Source: Gammaproteobacteria bacterium (GTDB lineage: Bacteria; Pseudomonadota; Gammaproteobacteria; Pseudomonadales; Azotimanducaceae). Taken from it: 64,000 bases of DNA. Of this stretch, positions 8,532 through 17,583 are shown one piece after another. The stretch's first letter is position 1; every line of letters begins with the position of its first letter. The stretch covers positions 1 through 64,000 of the forward strand of contig VXLL01000003.1 in the NCBI GenBank assembly GCA_009841615.1, given 5' to 3'. The position numbers and the translations under genes are program-made. The notes under the pieces are model-generated. The model saw only the letters and a list, made by a program, of their open reading frames with translations, made no database searches and was not told the DNA's origin.

Positions 8532-8993
8532 TCACGCTGCACCGGCAAATCCTTGTTGCCGCCATGCCTCGAAAACAGCTACACTCACAGCGTTCGAAAG
8601 ATTGAGACTTCGTGATTCTGGCCGCATCGGAATCCGTACACACGTCTTAGCGAAGCGATCACGAACACACTCTGGCAATCCCCGTGTCTCCGGGCCGAAC
8701 AGTAATACGTCCCCAGGACGAAACATCACTTCGTCAAGGCGTAGTGTTCCTCTTGTCGAAAAGGCGAAAATGCGATCTTCAGAGCTTTCCCTTAGACTCT
8801 CGTCGAGCGTGTTATATACCTTAACATTTACCCACTCAGGATAGTCTAAACCCGCTCGCTTTAACTTGGCGTCTTCAAGTGTAAAACCAAGCGGCCGTAC
8901 GAGACAGAGAATCGAACCGGTATTGGAAGCTAGACGCATGATGTTTCCGGTATTTGGCGGGATCTCCGGTTGAAAGAGAACGATGCGAAACAT
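8532..8993 (-). CDS. trmL: tRNA (cytidine/uridine-2'-O-)-methyltransferase TrmL
   Basis: 153 residues from the ATG at 8993. The frame stays open upstream, but the family begins MFRIVLFQPEIPPNTGN, so the ATG at 8993 is the start. It is a SPOUT-class trefoil-knot enzyme that methylates the wobble ribose in some tRNA-Leu. Visible: N-terminal PPNTGNIMR, the knot region LLFGPETRGLP and the C-terminal RSLNLSNAVSVAVFE. It is next to secB as in Escherichia. Confidence 0.95.
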   Translation of the reverse strand: MFRIVLFQPEIPPNTGNIMRLASNTGSILCLVRPLGFTLEDAKLKRAGLDYPEWVNVKVYNTLDESLRESSEDRIFAFSTRGTLRLDEVMFRPGDVLLFGPETRGLPECVRDRFAKTCVRIPMRPESRSLNLSNAVSVAVFEAWRQQGFAGAA

Positions 8994-9004
8994 CTTGTAA
9001 ACGA

Positions 9005-9265
9005 CTACTCGCGTGTGTGGTTGGTTGTTTCCGCAGTCCGGATCCACATTTGTATAACGTTTTCTTGTGATGATTCTTCTACGCGAACGATCTCATGACC
9101 ATGCATACGGCACCACGCGGGTATGTCGTAGTAAACACCAGGATCGGACGCTAGAAGAAGAAAGTTAGACCCTGGCGCAAGTTCTTTTGCAAAGTCTTGA
9201 GCTCGTATTAGCGGTAACGGACAGAGCAAGCCGGTGGTGTCTAGCGTAATTGTCGTTGAGTTCAA
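9005..9265 (-). CDS. TusA-like sulfur carrier protein
   Basis: 86 residues. TusA proteins carry sulfur as a persulfide on the Cys of a CPxP motif; here it is LLCPLPLI with Cys15. The frame has no ATG near the family start. I infer the TTG at 9265, which overlaps the stop of the preceding gene as TTGA (translational coupling) and gives the usual length; start confidence is modest. The ending (WCRMHGHEIVRVEE) fits the family. Its close tie to the PP-loop gene suggests it feeds sulfur to that enzyme rather than to the classical TusBCD-MnmA relay. Confidence 0.8.
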   Translation of the reverse strand: MNSTTITLDTTGLLCPLPLIRAQDFAKELAPGSNFLLLASDPGVYYDIPAWCRMHGHEIVRVEESSQENVIQMWIRTAETTNHTRE

Positions 9266-10332
9266 ACTCCAATGTGCCAATGTTCGGGTATTTCGTGCGC
9301 GGAGTAGGGTTGGATACTCATATTCTTCTCCTCGCCATCCGGAAAGCGTACACGTGCACAAACATTGGACTCATTCCGTCCTTGACTATATCGCGCGACA
9401 ATGCGGCTCGCAATCCGTAGGTCGTCTTCATTTGGATCCCCGTCAATCAAGGCTAGCGGTCCCGTGTGGCTAGCAATGTCTATCTGTATAAACCGTTGCC
9501 GGTATCCCTTCAAAAAATTATTCTCACCTTCTTCGCGTGCTAATATCAACTTATAACGGTGATTGGGACGTAGGTGTCGTCCCACCTTGAGCAATACGAT
9601 GTCGTCGAGTTCATAATCTCGCTGACCACGAGTGTTCCAAAGATCGTGTAGTTTCGAAGAATAGGTTTGGTCCGTTAAGAAACAACAACCACCAGCTGGT
9701 TGTGCATAGTCTTTGAATCCGTATTCAGCAGCTAGTGTCATTTGCGGTTTTCGGGATCGACCAGAAAAGTCGTAAAGAGCATCGCGGTTCACCCATCCTT
9801 CCCTCTCGGGTAACGAAGCGGGAAGATTTTTAGCGCACAAAGGACGTAACAGCCTGTCGTTAGCTCCGGATTCTCGACTGATGATCGCCATGGTTTCGCG
9901 CCGTTGTGACTTGGGTCGTTGCCCAATCACCTCTCCTGTTACAGCAAAATCAAACTGACGACCATCAAAATCAACCATGTTCAATGCACGTTCTACCATA
10001 AATATCTTACAATCAAGGCAAGGGTTTAAGTTCTTTCCGTATCCGTGTTTGGGATTCAGTACGATATCCTTATATTCTTGAACAACATCAACTATGTGCA
10101 ATTTGATACCTAACTGTTCAGCCACCCACAACGCATTGTTGCGCTTAATTTTTTCTCTGTGGCGTTTGCGTATGGCATGCGTGTGGCCTTCAACACAAAA
10201 TCCGGTAAAAAAGTTCACTCCTTCGACGTCAATACCTTGGTCGAGTATCACTTTCGTTGCGAGTAAAGAATCAAGTCCACCAGAAATCAACGCAATTGCT
10301 TTTACCGAGCGGGTGGTCGTTGGTTGTTCCAT
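9262..10332 (-). CDS. PP-loop ATPase, MnmA/ThiI-like tRNA thiolation candidate
   Basis: 356 residues from the ATG at 10332; longer forms would run into the divergent dtd start. The N-terminal PP-loop SGGLDS (17-22) activates a target by adenylation in the MnmA/ThiI group. Further motifs are NPCLDCKIFM (a CxxC site), AVTGEVIGQRPKSQ and AGGCCFLTDQTYS, the last with a Cys pair. The C-terminal ~100 residues (after KVGRHLRPNHRYKLI) form a separate domain; from memory some MnmA-like proteins carry an NFACT-R-type RNA-binding domain here. Function is inferred as sulfur insertion into tRNA. The gene is translationally coupled to the TusA-like gene, and its start is 22 bases from dtd on the other strand. 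Confidence 0.75.
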   Translation of the reverse strand: MEQPTTTRSVKAIALISGGLDSLLATKVILDQGIDVEGVNFFTGFCVEGHTHAIRKRHREKIKRNNALWVAEQLGIKLHIVDVVQEYKDIVLNPKHGYGKNLNPCLDCKIFMVERALNMVDFDGRQFDFAVTGEVIGQRPKSQRRETMAIISRESGANDRLLRPLCAKNLPASLPEREGWVNRDALYDFSGRSRKPQMTLAAEYGFKDYAQPAGGCCFLTDQTYSSKLHDLWNTRGQRDYELDDIVLLKVGRHLRPNHRYKLILAREEGENNFLKGYRQRFIQIDIASHTGPLALIDGDPNEDDLRIASRIVARYSQGRNESNVCARVRFPDGEEKNMSIQPYSAHEIPEHWHIGV

Positions 10333-10353
10333 ATTAAGAAATTCTACGATTCG

Positions 10354-10794
10354 ATGAAAGCGCTGATTCAGCGAGTAGCTAGTGCTAGCGTGCACATAGC
10401 TGGGAAAGAGCAGGCATCTATAGGAAGGGGCATGTTGGTGTTCCTAGGAGTGATAAAAGGCGATGCCGAATCGGACGCAACCTGGCTTGCAAATAAAGTT
10501 GTGAATCATCGAATTTTTCCTGATGAGCACTCTTCAATGAACGTATCGGTTCAAGACACCTTTGGGGACGTGATGGTAATTTCACAGTTCACGTTAGCTG
10601 CTAGTGCCAAGAAAGGGAACCGTCCAGACTTATCACAAGCGGAACATCCCATACGAGCAGAGGAGCTATACCAGCACTTCGTTCGAGAGATTAAGAGACT
10701 ACACACAACGGTTGAAACGGGAGAGTTTGGAGCAGACATGCAAGTGACTTTGGTTAACGATGGTCCTGTGACTATTCTGCTTTCTTCTTCTTGA
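10354..10794 (+). CDS. dtd: D-aminoacyl-tRNA deacylase
   Basis: 146 residues. It removes D-amino acids, and glycine, from mischarged tRNA. Family marks are MKALIQRVASASV at the start, the SQFTLAA motif with KGNRPD after it, and NDGPVTILL (the GPVT motif) at the end. The ATG at 10354 matches the family start. It overlaps the convergent tatC end by 23 bases and diverges from the PP-loop gene, leaving almost no room for two separate promoters. Confidence 0.96.
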   Translation: MKALIQRVASASVHIAGKEQASIGRGMLVFLGVIKGDAESDATWLANKVVNHRIFPDEHSSMNVSVQDTFGDVMVISQFTLAASAKKGNRPDLSQAEHPIRAEELYQHFVREIKRLHTTVETGEFGADMQVTLVNDGPVTILLSSS

Positions 10795-11578
10795 CCAATC
10801 GCGCTATAAGTAGCCCAATCTCAAACAAGATCCACGCCGGTAGTGCTAGTAATACTTGGGAGATTACGTCCGGCGGTGTTAGAAACATCCCCACCACAAA
10901 ACATCCTACGATGATGTATGGGCGTGCCTTAGACAACGTCTTTGCTTGGACAAGTCCTGTCACAACGAGCAAAAATATTACGATCGGTACCTCAAACACG
11001 ACACCGAACGCGAGAAATATTTTTAGCATGAACGATAGGTAATAATTTATATCCGGCTGGTACTCGACGTTTGTTGGAGCGACATACGCAAAAAAACTAA
11101 ATACCAGTGGCAGCACGAAGAAATACGCTACGACAATCCCGGCGTAGAACAGTAGGACACTCGATGCGAATAGAGGTATCGCGAACTTTTTCTCTCGCAA
11201 ATACAAACCGGGTGCAATAAATCTCCAAAGTTGGTGTAGCACATAAGGCATACCGGTAAACAGGCTAAGATACAGCGCAAACTTTATAGGTACCAAAAAA
11301 GGAGCGGCGGGTTGCACCGCGATCAGTTTTTGTGCGTCATCTTCGTCTTCTTGGGCGTCGTTACTCGTTAGTGCTTCTACCAACGGTTCTGCAGCAAACT
11401 CCCAGATTTGATTACTGAAAATCAGATATGGAATACAAAGGAGTCCGACGACAAGCACCGAACGCAGCACACATCCTCGAAATGCAATTAAATGGGCAAG
11501 AAGCGGTTGCTCGTTTTGGTCGACTTGGTCGTCATGCTTTTTTTCGCGTTCTGCCTTACGGTCAGCGGAAGACTTCAT
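10772..11578 (-). CDS. tatC: Sec-independent translocase subunit TatC
   Basis: 268 residues, six membrane helices. TatC is the receptor for twin-arginine signal peptides. Conserved parts are present: FIAPGLYLREKK (Glu matching Escherichia E103), YLSFMLKIFLAFGVVFE and FLTPPDVISQ (Asp matching D211). The N-terminal family motif HLIELR is changed to HLIAFR, with Ala32 in place of the conserved Glu (Escherichia E15). A 30-residue charged N-terminus and an acidic stretch (NDAQEDEDDAQK) in the first periplasmic loop are extra. It overlaps tatB by 4 bases. Confidence 0.95.
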   Translation of the reverse strand: MKSSADRKAEREKKHDDQVDQNEQPLLAHLIAFRGCVLRSVLVVGLLCIPYLIFSNQIWEFAAEPLVEALTSNDAQEDEDDAQKLIAVQPAAPFLVPIKFALYLSLFTGMPYVLHQLWRFIAPGLYLREKKFAIPLFASSVLLFYAGIVVAYFFVLPLVFSFFAYVAPTNVEYQPDINYYLSFMLKIFLAFGVVFEVPIVIFLLVVTGLVQAKTLSKARPYIIVGCFVVGMFLTPPDVISQVLLALPAWILFEIGLLIARLVKKKKAE

Positions 11579-11919
11579 CCAGCGGTTTTAGACTTCTTGG
11601 GTTGTAGCACTTCGTTGGTCTCATCTGCGAGAGCAGTGGTCGTCGCTTTAACTGCGGTGTCTGCTTCATTGAGAATGGAGTTAGCCTCATTTTCCAGAGA
11701 CTTCATTTCTGCCATTATTTTCTCGTTGTGCAACTGCTGACGAATCTCGTCCATACCCACCTCACGCTCAAATTCCAGTTTGAAGTTGTTGAAGGTGCGT
11801 CGAATTCGACCGAACCACAGTCCAAGAGTGCGGGCAAGTTCGGGTAACTTTGTGGGGCCTAGAATGATGAGAGCCGCGAGCACGACGACGAGAATCTCCC
11901 ATCCTCCGAAACTGGGCAT
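11575..11919 (-). CDS. tatB: Sec-independent translocase subunit TatB
   Basis: 114 residues: one N-terminal membrane helix (~8-20), the hinge GPTKLPELARTLG, then an amphipathic helix and a charged tail. TatB pairs with TatC in signal-peptide recognition. It is 3 bases downstream of tatA and overlaps tatC. Confidence 0.93.
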   Translation of the reverse strand: MPSFGGWEILVVVLAALIILGPTKLPELARTLGLWFGRIRRTFNNFKLEFEREVGMDEIRQQLHNEKIMAEMKSLENEANSILNEADTAVKATTTALADETNEVLQPKKSKTAG

Positions 11920-11922
11920 TGG

Positions 11923-12132
11923 TTAGGATTTGGAGTCGGTTTCTTTTTGGTCAGTGGCCGGTACGGACTCTTCGTTAGCTCCCTTGGTATCGTCTTTTAC
12001 GGCATTGCGAAAGCCTTTGATAAAGCCACCAAGATCGGAACCTAAATTTCTAATATTTTTTGATCCGAATATGAGAAAGACAATTAAGATGACGGCAAGT
12101 AATATGAAGAGCTGCCAGATGCTAGGACTCAT
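11923..12132 (-). CDS. tatA: Sec-independent translocase subunit TatA
   Basis: 69 residues. A short N-terminal membrane helix ([16 protein letters not shown]) is followed by the [20 protein letters not shown] amphipathic helix typical of TatA, which multimerises to form the pore. It is the first gene of the tatABC group, 263 bases downstream of ubiB on the same strand. Confidence 0.93.
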   Translation of the reverse strand: MSPSIWQLFILLAVILIVFLIFGSKNIRNLGSDLGGFIKGFRNAVKDDTKGANEESVPATDQKETDSKS

Positions 12133-12395
12133 AATTTCCTCAAAAAGGGTGAATAATCATATGATACGAATTTTGGAGTTCTCTCATACTTATTCGCACT
12201 TGAGCCCAATCACGCTGTTACGAACAACTTCATCGCTAGGACTAAAGAAATATTCTGCGCTACTTTGTCCGTGCGAAGAGTTAAATTAGATATTTCAGAG
12301 CGATCTACGTCCAAAAATATAACGGCGCGACAGTACTAGGTGGATTAGACAATGTCGAGTTGTTGATGTAGGCGTTATGGTATGGCAATACATGT

Positions 12396-14030
12396 CTATC
12401 GACTCAGTAAGAAGATGAGACCACAAATCCCTATTACGGCCAGTAGAGTGGAAGTGAAAAAAGTATTGGGGGGAGCACCGGTAATGTTCCACGCGATCGC
12501 CGTACCTCCCAGTAAGAGGACTCCAACAAACCGTCGCGCGAAGCTCGCTCGTTTAGCTCGTTGTAGGTTCGCATTTAGTTCATTGATTCGTTGATGTTGG
12601 TATGCGGATTTGTAATTTAGTTTCGTGATAGTCCGTCGAGCAGTTGCGAGTAACTCTGGTAGAAACGGTAGTTCAAGCATAATTTCAGGTGCATGGTCAA
12701 GGGTCGCCTGTATCGTTTTCAACGGTCCGTACTTTGTTTGCATCCATCGTTCCATGAACGGTTTCGCAGTGGACCACAGATCTAAGTTGGGATCTAACTG
12801 CCTACCTAAGCCTTCAACCTGTAACAGTGTTTTTTGCAATAGCACTAATTGCGGTCGCACTTCCATTTCAAACTGACGCGCCGCAGTAAAAAGATTTAAC
12901 AAAAACTGTCCAAATGAAATTTCTGAAAGTGGCTTTTCAAAAAAGGGTTCCAACAGTTCTTGAATTAGTTCTTCAAACTCTCCTATCTTCGTCTCGTCCG
13001 GTACCCATCCGCTTTCAACGTGCAAGCGCGCGATTTCTCCATAGTCTCGATTGAAGAACGCGATGATATTGCGCGCAATAAACGTTTGATCCTCAGTGGA
13101 GAGAGTTCCAAAAAGAGCACAGTCAACTGCAATATACGATGGTTTCTTTGGATTCGAGACGTCAACAAAGATATTTCCAGGATGCATGTCTGCATGGAAG
13201 AAATTGTGGTCGAAGACCTGAGTGAAGAAGGTTTCAACCCCTCGCTTCGCGAGCAACTTTACGTCCGTACCCAATGCGTTTAGAGTGTCCAAGTCTGAAA
13301 CTGGAACGCCCCGAATTCGTTCCAATACTAGGACGCTCTTCGTGGTGATGTGAGTGTAAACTCGGGGTGCATAAAGCAATTCTGAACTCGCGAAATTAGT
13401 ACGCAACCTCGTGGTGTTCTTACCTTCCTGAGTTAAGTCCAATTCAGCGAGGATTGCAGTCTCATAGTCAGAAACTACTTCGATCATGTGGAGGCGACGC
13501 GCGATTGCTGACACGCGTTCCAAAAATTTTGCGACACCCTTGATCATGCGCATGTCCCGATGAATAGCGTCTTCGGCATCTGGCCGAATTACCTTTACGA
13601 CTACTTCGGATCCATCTAGTAGAGTAGCGGCGTGAACTTGTGCTAAAGACGCGGATGCTAGCGGTTCCTGGTCAAACGATGTGAAGAGGTCCACAAGTGG
13701 TGCGCCTAACTCGTGCTCTACACGATCCACTGCAACTTTGGAGTCAAACGGTGGGACTCGTGCTTGTAAAGTCTCGAGTTCGTCGGCAAATTCAGCGGGC
13801 AGAAGGTCTCGTCTAGTCGACAGTGTCTGTCCAAATTTCACATAAATCGGGCCAAGATGAATGAGTGCTTGCTTGAGCCGCGTAGCAGAACTTGATTTTG
13901 GTTTCGGAAGATAAGTCGCCGGGAGAAACCACCGTAACCAGTGGTCAGCGACGAAGTCAGATAGTATCGTGTCTAAACGATATCGTAATCCGGCATATAG
14001 TACCCGAAATACTGGGCGGATGGGGATCAA
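12396..14030 (-). CDS. ubiB: UbiB, atypical kinase of ubiquinone synthesis
   Basis: 544 residues, the usual length. UbiB is a membrane-anchored ABC1/ADCK-type protein needed for ubiquinone synthesis. Seen: YVKFGQTLSTRRDLLP (the KxGQ motif), LASASLAQVHAA (Ala-rich nucleotide loop), VVKVIRP (Lys), NFFHADMHPGN (catalytic-loop Asp/Asn) and VDCALFG, plus C-terminal hydrophobic helices. It overlaps the ubiJ stop by 4 bases in the conserved ubiE-ubiJ-ubiB unit, which in Escherichia also runs into tatABC. Confidence 0.96.
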   Translation of the reverse strand: MIPIRPVFRVLYAGLRYRLDTILSDFVADHWLRWFLPATYLPKPKSSSATRLKQALIHLGPIYVKFGQTLSTRRDLLPAEFADELETLQARVPPFDSKVAVDRVEHELGAPLVDLFTSFDQEPLASASLAQVHAATLLDGSEVVVKVIRPDAEDAIHRDMRMIKGVAKFLERVSAIARRLHMIEVVSDYETAILAELDLTQEGKNTTRLRTNFASSELLYAPRVYTHITTKSVLVLERIRGVPVSDLDTLNALGTDVKLLAKRGVETFFTQVFDHNFFHADMHPGNIFVDVSNPKKPSYIAVDCALFGTLSTEDQTFIARNIIAFFNRDYGEIARLHVESGWVPDETKIGEFEELIQELLEPFFEKPLSEISFGQFLLNLFTAARQFEMEVRPQLVLLQKTLLQVEGLGRQLDPNLDLWSTAKPFMERWMQTKYGPLKTIQATLDHAPEIMLELPFLPELLATARRTITKLNYKSAYQHQRINELNANLQRAKRASFARRFVGVLLLGGTAIAWNITGAPPNTFFTSTLLAVIGICGLIFLLSR

Positions 14031-14560
14031 GATTTTCCAAGTGTCTTCACATAGTCTTCAAGACTGTTGAAAGCCTTTTGTAGATCTTGCAACTGCAACT
14101 CAAGCTCTTCAATTCTTGCTTGATCTCGCCGATTTGTGGTGAGTTCGCTTGCTAGTCCTTCGATCGCAGACTTTGTTGCCGCGACACCGTACTCAGCAGT
14201 CGCGCGTAGAGTGTCAGCCATTGAGTCTACGTTGAAACTAGGACGAAATATGTCCTTTAGCAATTCTAACTTCGTCTCGTCGCCTTCCAACTCTACATCG
14301 CTAGCACGACCCGATAGCAGCGTTTTCCCTATGGCGACAACGGTGCCTGTGATGGTTAGTTGAGGTACTTCATCTGTATAGCTAGCAACCTTCGCTGTCC
14401 CATCTTGAAATAGAACATACAGAGGTCGATTTTCCACATTGATTTTGACTAATGTACCGTCAAGTTCCTGGGCAACCGCACGAGCTTGTGGATCAAGCGC
14501 GAGCCGTGCTTTTATCGATGCTTCCAGTGCGTTCGATGTAGTAGATTCGATTATGGTCAT
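14027..14560 (-). CDS. ubiJ: Ubiquinone accessory factor UbiJ (SCP2 domain)
   Basis: 177 residues. The N-terminal half is an SCP2-like lipid-binding domain (LDGTLVKINVENRPLYVLF). The C-terminal part is helical, ending in a coiled coil (ELELQLQDLQKAFNSLEDYV). UbiJ is thought to present the lipid intermediate to the ubiquinone enzyme complex together with UbiK. It sits between ubiE and ubiB with 4-base overlaps on both sides. Confidence 0.92.
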   Translation of the reverse strand: MTIIESTTSNALEASIKARLALDPQARAVAQELDGTLVKINVENRPLYVLFQDGTAKVASYTDEVPQLTITGTVVAIGKTLLSGRASDVELEGDETKLELLKDIFRPSFNVDSMADTLRATAEYGVAATKSAIEGLASELTTNRRDQARIEELELQLQDLQKAFNSLEDYVKTLGKS

Positions 14561-15249
14561 TTAATTCCTCTGTGAATAGTGACAATACCGCCTAGCAGAC
14601 TGTGGTGAACACAGTCTCGAAACCCAGCGGATTCCAAAAACATGTCCATAGCTTGCGCTGTAGGATGACGGTCGATCGACTCAACCAAATACCGATAGGG
14701 ATGAGAATCCCCGACGACTAATTGCCCAATGACCGGCCACATTTGGCGGTATATGTTAAACAGTACACGAAGACTGTCTATTTCCGGGTGAGAAAATTCT
14801 AACACTGACAGACGACCACCCGATCTTAGAACACGCCAGCACTCAGCTAGTGCAACGTCCATGCGGCTCATGTTGCGGATGCCAAAGGCTACGGTAACAC
14901 AGTCGTATGTTTCATTGGAGATGGGCATTGCTTCGGCGTTTGCAAGTACGTACTGTACGGACGCGAAGCCTGCGTTTATCAGTCGATCCCGACCACGAAG
15001 CAACATGCTTTCATTGATGTCAAGGATTGTGATACTACCGCTTGGACCGACGACGGGCGCGAGCAATAGCGAAATGTCGGCCGTTCCACCAGCAACGTCT
15101 AACACTCGACTCCCTGGGTGTACACCAGTTGATTCCCGAAAGATTCCTTTTAAGAAACGATGCGTCCCAAGCGACATGATGTCATTCATCAAATCGTAGC
15201 GTGGTGAAACCGCATCGAAGACTTCTTTGACTATCTGATTCTTTTCCAT
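14557..15249 (-). CDS. ubiE: Ubiquinone/menaquinone C-methyltransferase UbiE
   Basis: 230 residues. It is a class I SAM-dependent methyltransferase with VLDVAGGTADIS (~46-57, SAM site), TILDIN, the family signature RNMSRMDVALAECWRVLRSGG, and YRYLVESI near the end. First gene of the ubi unit. The start MEKNQIVKEVFDAVSPRYDLMND matches the family. Confidence 0.96.
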   Translation of the reverse strand: MEKNQIVKEVFDAVSPRYDLMNDIMSLGTHRFLKGIFRESTGVHPGSRVLDVAGGTADISLLLAPVVGPSGSITILDINESMLLRGRDRLINAGFASVQYVLANAEAMPISNETYDCVTVAFGIRNMSRMDVALAECWRVLRSGGRLSVLEFSHPEIDSLRVLFNIYRQMWPVIGQLVVGDSHPYRYLVESIDRHPTAQAMDMFLESAGFRDCVHHSLLGGIVTIHRGIK

Positions 15250-15265
15250 ACAGACCGAGCGTGGT

Positions 15266-15649
15266 TTATGTCGGTGGGGACCAAGAACCGAGAGGTATCG
15301 TCGAGAGGCGCGAAGAGTTAGCAGCTGCTAATTCAGAGAGGTACTCATTCCAATTGGAAGAAAAATTTTCGCTGAGTTCGCGTAAATACGACCAAGAATA
15401 TATTCCACTGTCATGACCATCGGAAAACACAATGCGGATCGCATAGTTTCCTATGGGTTCGATTGAATTGATCGCAACGTCTTTTTTACCAGTCTGAAGC
15501 ACACGTTGATCAGACGAGTGTCCTCGTACCTCGGCTGATGGTGAAAACACTCGGAGATACTCTGCTGACAACACGATAGACTCAGTATCGTCGTACCAAA
15601 TCTCCAATTCTCGGGATTGGGAGTGATACGTGATCGACTTTGGGTTCAC
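15266..15649 (-). CDS. DUF971 family protein
   Basis: 127 residues of the DUF971 fold, also found at the N-terminus of gamma-butyrobetaine hydroxylase. Recognised by ITYHSQSRELEIWYDD, LRVFSPSAEVRGH and IVFSDGHDSGIYSWSYL. Role unknown; the fold binds zinc in some relatives. It lies 20 bases after hslU and just before ubiE on the same strand; a DUF971 gene next to hslVU is common in Pseudomonas-like genomes. Confidence 0.85.
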   Translation of the reverse strand: MNPKSITYHSQSRELEIWYDDTESIVLSAEYLRVFSPSAEVRGHSSDQRVLQTGKKDVAINSIEPIGNYAIRIVFSDGHDSGIYSWSYLRELSENFSSNWNEYLSELAAANSSRLSTIPLGSWSPPT

Positions 15650-15669
15650 GAAACTTAAACTGCACGATG

Positions 15670-17010
15670 TTAAAGAATGTACCGTGATAAATCGTGGTTT
15701 TTCACGAGGGCATTGAGCTGCATGTCTACGTAGGTTGCATCGACATGGAGAGACTGTTGTGTGTCCCCACCACTATATGAGATTTCTTCCATCAGACGTT
15801 CTAAAATGGTGTGTAGTCGTCGAGCACCGATGTTTTCTGTATTCTCGTTTACTTCGCACGCGATCTCAGCAATGCGTTCAATTGAGTCATCAGAAAACGT
15901 GAGCGAAACGCCATCAACGGCGAGTAATTCGCGATACTGTTCCGTCAACGAAGCCTTGGGTTCTACGAGAATACGCTGGAATTCTTCCGCGCTCAGGGCA
16001 CTCAATTCGACTCGAATCGGCAGTCTCCCTTGTAATTCTGGGATCAGATCGGACGGCTTAGCCAAGTGAAAAGCACCCGAGGCTATAAATAGGATGTGGT
16101 CCGTCTTCACCATTCCGTAGCGGGTTGATACGGTACAACCTTCGATTAACGGTAACAGGTCGCGTTGCACCCCTTCTCGGGAAACGTCGACGCCATGATC
16201 GGTTCGTTTTGCTACTTTGTCCAATTCATCTAGGAAGACGATACCTGTTTGTTCAACGCTGGTAACCGCTTGGGACTTTAGTTCATCTTCGTTAAGCAGT
16301 TTACTGGCTTCCTCGTTTTCCAATCGTTTTCGGGCATGTACTATTTTTAGCTTGGTCTTCTTCTTTCGACCAGAAGACACTTGTTGAAACATGTCCTTTA
16401 AATGGGAAGCCATGTCTTCCATACCAGGAGGCGCAAGAAAATCCATACCAATCGGCATGTCGGACGCGATCGTTTCGACTTCGATCTCTTGGTCATCCAG
16501 TTTACCGGATCGAAGGTTCTTCCGCATCTCATCTTTCCAATTGGCTATTTCTAAACTCCCCGTCCCAGTCTGGGTGTACCCGTAGTTGCTACTCGGCGAC
16601 ATCGTCAGCGCTGTCAATATTTTTTCTTCGGCCGCGCGTGCAGCAGGTTCGCGCACATTGTCCAACGCCTGCTCGCGCAACATTTTGTAAGAAGCATCAA
16701 TTAAATCGCGAACTATGGATTCGACATCTCGACCGACATAACCGACTTCAGTAAATTTAGTGGCTTCGACTTTTATAAATGGCGCGTTCGCTAGACGAGC
16801 CAAACGCCGAGCGATTTCTGTTTTCCCAACTCCCGTCGGACCGATCATCAAGATGTTCTTCGGCGTGACTTCTTCACGCAACTTTTCGGGTAACTGCATG
16901 CGACGCCAACGATTGCGCAACGCGACTGCGACCGCGCGTTTTGCTTGATCTTGGCCGATGATGTGTTTGTTTAATTCGTGAACGATTTCACGAGGAGTCA
17001 TCACGGTCAT
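15670..17010 (-). CDS. hslU: HslU, ATPase subunit of the HslUV protease
   Basis: 446 residues. It is an AAA+ hexamer that unfolds substrates for HslV. Walker A GPTGVGKT is at 57-64, the GYVGRDVES pore-loop region follows, then an intermediate I-domain (~110-240), Walker [10 protein letters not shown], the sensor region [20 protein letters not shown], and the C-terminal ...DLSRYIL tail that docks into HslV. It overlaps the hslV stop by 4 bases. Confidence 0.97.
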   Translation of the reverse strand: MTVMTPREIVHELNKHIIGQDQAKRAVAVALRNRWRRMQLPEKLREEVTPKNILMIGPTGVGKTEIARRLARLANAPFIKVEATKFTEVGYVGRDVESIVRDLIDASYKMLREQALDNVREPAARAAEEKILTALTMSPSSNYGYTQTGTGSLEIANWKDEMRKNLRSGKLDDQEIEVETIASDMPIGMDFLAPPGMEDMASHLKDMFQQVSSGRKKKTKLKIVHARKRLENEEASKLLNEDELKSQAVTSVEQTGIVFLDELDKVAKRTDHGVDVSREGVQRDLLPLIEGCTVSTRYGMVKTDHILFIASGAFHLAKPSDLIPELQGRLPIRVELSALSAEEFQRILVEPKASLTEQYRELLAVDGVSLTFSDDSIERIAEIACEVNENTENIGARRLHTILERLMEEISYSGGDTQQSLHVDATYVDMQLNALVKNHDLSRYIL

Positions 17011-17546
17011 AATTTAAGAAGTTCGATTGTCAAACTGTTGTTAGTGTAAACACAGATGTCTGCAGCAATACTGAGTGCTTTTTGAACAATCTCGGTAGCA
17101 CCTAGTTCCGTATTTTGAAGCATCGCCTTCGCTGCAGCTTGCGCGTAGGGACCCCCGGAACCTATAGCTATGAGATCGTCATCGGGTTCAATTACGTCAC
17201 CCGTTCCACTGATGAGCAAGGAATTCTCTCTGTCTGCAACTATTAACAACGCTTCAAGACGACGTAAAGCTCGGTCAGCGCGCCAATCTTTCGCAAGTTC
17301 GACTGCAGATCGGGACAGGTTACCCTGATATTTTTCCAACATCCCTTCAAATCGTTCGAAGAGCGTGAAGGCATCAGCAGTGCCACCAGCGAAGCCCGCA
17401 ATCACGGTGTCGTTATGCAATCGTCGAACTTTGACCGCGCCACTCTTCATTACCGTGTTGCCCAAGGAGACTTGACCGTCTCCTCCAATAGCGACTACGT
17501 CGTTTCTGCGGACACAGATGACGGTCGTTCCATGGAATTCTTTCAA
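17007..17546 (-). CDS. hslV: HslV, peptidase subunit of the HslUV protease
   Basis: 179 residues. It is a proteasome-beta-like threonine peptidase. The mature N-terminal Thr is Thr7 of [14 protein letters not shown], so a six-residue propeptide must be removed. [14 protein letters not shown] (catalytic Lys) and [15 protein letters not shown] are as in the family. Upstream of hslU. Confidence 0.97.
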   Translation of the reverse strand: MKEFHGTTVICVRRNDVVAIGGDGQVSLGNTVMKSGAVKVRRLHNDTVIAGFAGGTADAFTLFERFEGMLEKYQGNLSRSAVELAKDWRADRALRRLEALLIVADRENSLLISGTGDVIEPDDDLIAIGSGGPYAQAAAKAMLQNTELGATEIVQKALSIAADICVYTNNSLTIELLKL

Positions 17547-17583
17547 TTGAGATCTTCGCTTAAATGAGAGGAGTTAATTGGGG

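Noticed and set aside
12133-12395. Possible hisI/hisE remnants between ubiB and tatA, where pseudomonads carry them
   Set aside because: Short frames on the minus strand show no HisI or HisE motif; only simple gap sequence is seen.
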